Below, one piece after another: positions 63,022-64,000 of a stretch of 64,000 nucleotides of DNA (position 1 is the stretch's first letter; every line of letters begins with the position of its first letter). The stretch is taken from NCBI GenBank assembly GCA_963715655.1, contig OY970262.1, positions 186,001-250,000 of the forward strand, in the 5' to 3' direction. The position numbers and the translations under genes were made by a program. The DNA comes from JANQPD01 sp963715655 (lineage in GTDB: Bacteria; Bacteroidota; Bacteroidia; Flavobacteriales; Schleiferiaceae). The notes below the pieces were generated by a model that did no database searches, was not told the origin of the DNA, and worked only from the letters and a program-made list of their open reading frames with translations.

Positions 63022-63660
63022 ATGAATACTTCATTTTACGCACGGAAAAAGCGGCACATTCAAAATTTGGCTAAGCAACTTGAACAGGAGTTGTCTTCAA
63101 CATCTGTAGAAATATCTAACAGAGCCAATACTCTAATAACAAAAATAAAAAGCTTACTAAGCGAAGTAAGGTATTACGTAGGTAAATATGAATTAGGAAA
63201 AATGTTAGGAACAGTAGCGGTACTTTTTGGTATTTGTTCCGTTCAAGAGGTAAAAGCGCAACAGTTTACTTCTCCAATAAAAGCACCTTTTGGAATTGGG
63301 ATAATCAATGATTTTTCTTATCCCGCCCTTGCAGATTTAGATGGTGACATTGACCTTTTAGTAACAGAATATAACGATAGCATCTTATACTTTCAAAATA
63401 GAGCTATACATGTAAGTTTAATAGAGACTGACTTAATAACTGCAAAACTCTTTCCAAATCCTACTACCGATTTTGTGGAGATAAACGCTACAAAGGAGTT
63501 TAGTTTTATTGAAATTTACAACGTAAGCGGACAATTAGTTAAACGCGCTAATTATCACGGAAATAGAATTGCCGTAAAAGAATTGCCACACGGTGTATAT
63601 TCACTTAAGGTATATGATGATAAAAAACAACCGCTTACAATCAGATTTACTAAAAGTTAA
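63022..63660 (+). CDS. T9SS cargo protein, apparently shortened FG-GAP/VCBS-repeat type
   Basis: 212 residues. The N-terminal half (NTSFYARKKRHIQNLAKQLEQEL...LLSEVRYYVG) is a basic helical lead followed by a membrane/signal segment (MLGTVAVLFGICSVQEVKAQ), the usual start of large T9SS VCBS-repeat proteins. Only one repeat-like piece remains (FSYPALADLDGDIDLLVTEYNDSILYFQNR, with the D-x-D-x-D calcium pattern), directly followed by a type A sorting domain (AKLFPNPTTDFVEINATKEF...VYSLKVYDDKKQPLTIRFTKS). The expected several repeats are absent, so an internal deletion is inferred. Export by the type IX system is expected. Confidence 0.75.
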   Translation: MNTSFYARKKRHIQNLAKQLEQELSSTSVEISNRANTLITKIKSLLSEVRYYVGKYELGKMLGTVAVLFGICSVQEVKAQQFTSPIKAPFGIGIINDFSYPALADLDGDIDLLVTEYNDSILYFQNRAIHVSLIETDLITAKLFPNPTTDFVEINATKEFSFIEIYNVSGQLVKRANYHGNRIAVKELPHGVYSLKVYDDKKQPLTIRFTKS

Positions 63661-63752
63661 ATAGCTGATGGTAAGCGAGAAAATAAGGATGTTCATTTCA
63701 AAAATCTTTATTCTTGTACCGCCAATTTAAAAAACCTTTTTATTATTAATGT

Positions 63753-64000
63753 ATGAATCCATCTTCTGAACTAGCACCCTTTGCGTGCACGTTTAGCCCT
63801 AATTTGCCGGAGCTGTTGCTTAAGTTAAATTGCTCAGTGGCTATATCTACTTATCAAGCTGGCAAACTGGTATTTATATCTCCCAAAAACGAAGAAGAGC
63901 TTATTCAACTACCGCGCACGTTTGCCAAACCAATGGGTATCGGCTTTAAGCCGGATACGCAGCAATTGGCATTGGCAACTAAAGATGAGGTATTGCTCTT
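63753..64000 (+). CDS. TIGR03032 family protein (partial, N-terminal end)
   Basis: The frame from the ATG at 63753 runs off the window: 82 codons reading MNPSSELAPFACTFSPNLPELLLKLNCSVAISTYQAGKLVFISPKN... . The CTFSPNLPELL...SVAISTYQAGKLVF stretch and the following IGFKPDTQQLALATKDEVLLF match the opening of TIGR03032 (DUF4915), a beta-propeller-like family of unknown function. Only the start is visible. Confidence 0.75.
   Translation, partial: MNPSSELAPFACTFSPNLPELLLKLNCSVAISTYQAGKLVFISPKNEEELIQLPRTFAKPMGIGFKPDTQQLALATKDEVLL

Overview
The window is a stretch of chromosome from a member of the Bacteroidota, most likely order Flavobacteriales. The evidence is the gene content: proteins with type IX secretion (T9SS) C-terminal sorting domains, HmuY proteins, a DUF6607 protein, an IPExxxVDY-like protein between rnc and pyk, a DUF4175 coiled-coil protein and a RNase H with a viroplasmin domain. 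Supporting signs are low G+C, near absence of Shine-Dalgarno motifs, and promoters of the Bacteroidota TTTG / TAnnTTTG type. Names of genus or species cannot be given from this alone.

Layout. 1-3.7 kb: end of a toxin-antitoxin pair, a VIT/CCC1 metal transporter, an exported-protein gene broken by an in-frame stop, and an ALDH7-type aldehyde dehydrogenase. 3.7-11.1 kb: a repeat-rich accessory stretch with a tandem array of five ~160-bp units, a cupin, a DUF1206 protein and two DUF4139 (MuiA-like) paralogues set among dispersed copies of the same repeat modules. 11.1-17 kb: an FTR1 iron permease fused to cytochrome c, a DNA glycosylase, an aldo/keto reductase, tRNA-Cys, folB and gltX. 17-34.5 kb: the conserved core (DUF4175 protein, ybeY, mnmG, a methyltransferase, holB, pgk, cvpA, pheS, pterin dehydratase, pyk, rnc, fabF, acpP, purN, rnhA). 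mnmG is bracketed by two parS-like palindromes, which suggests the region lies in the origin-proximal part of the chromosome.

34.8-38.2 kb: a TonB C-terminal-domain protein, a multi-pass GT-C-like membrane protein, a MITE and a lipoprotein. 38.4-48.6 kb: a divergent iron/haem uptake locus. Leftward it carries an ankyrin-repeat protein, a DUF2271 protein and a PepSY-flavodoxin-oxidoreductase fusion. Rightward it carries DUF6607, a T9SS-secreted HmuY-like protein, a TonB-dependent receptor and a HmuY lipoprotein. An exact 17-bp inverted motif stands in front of the first gene on each side, and a 15/17 version stands in front of the FTR1 permease at 13.1 kb, so the three units may be co-regulated.

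49-64 kb: T9SS cargo proteins, a Uma2-type nuclease gene lying between a VOC-family gene and a decayed copy of its 3' end, a sulfotransferase/aminotransferase pair, two tandem 54-residue DUF1328-type proteins, a UBP zinc finger, lpxH, a tandem family of small outer-membrane-type proteins with one pseudogene, superoxide dismutase, a large RecB/AddA-like helicase-nuclease and the start of a TIGR03032 protein.

The best-supported non-coding discoveries are a ~190-bp MITE (three copies, 12-bp terminal inverted repeats, 7-bp target duplications), the parS-like pair around mnmG, and the shared motif at the iron/haem genes. No CRISPR array, prophage, rRNA or autonomous insertion sequence was seen.
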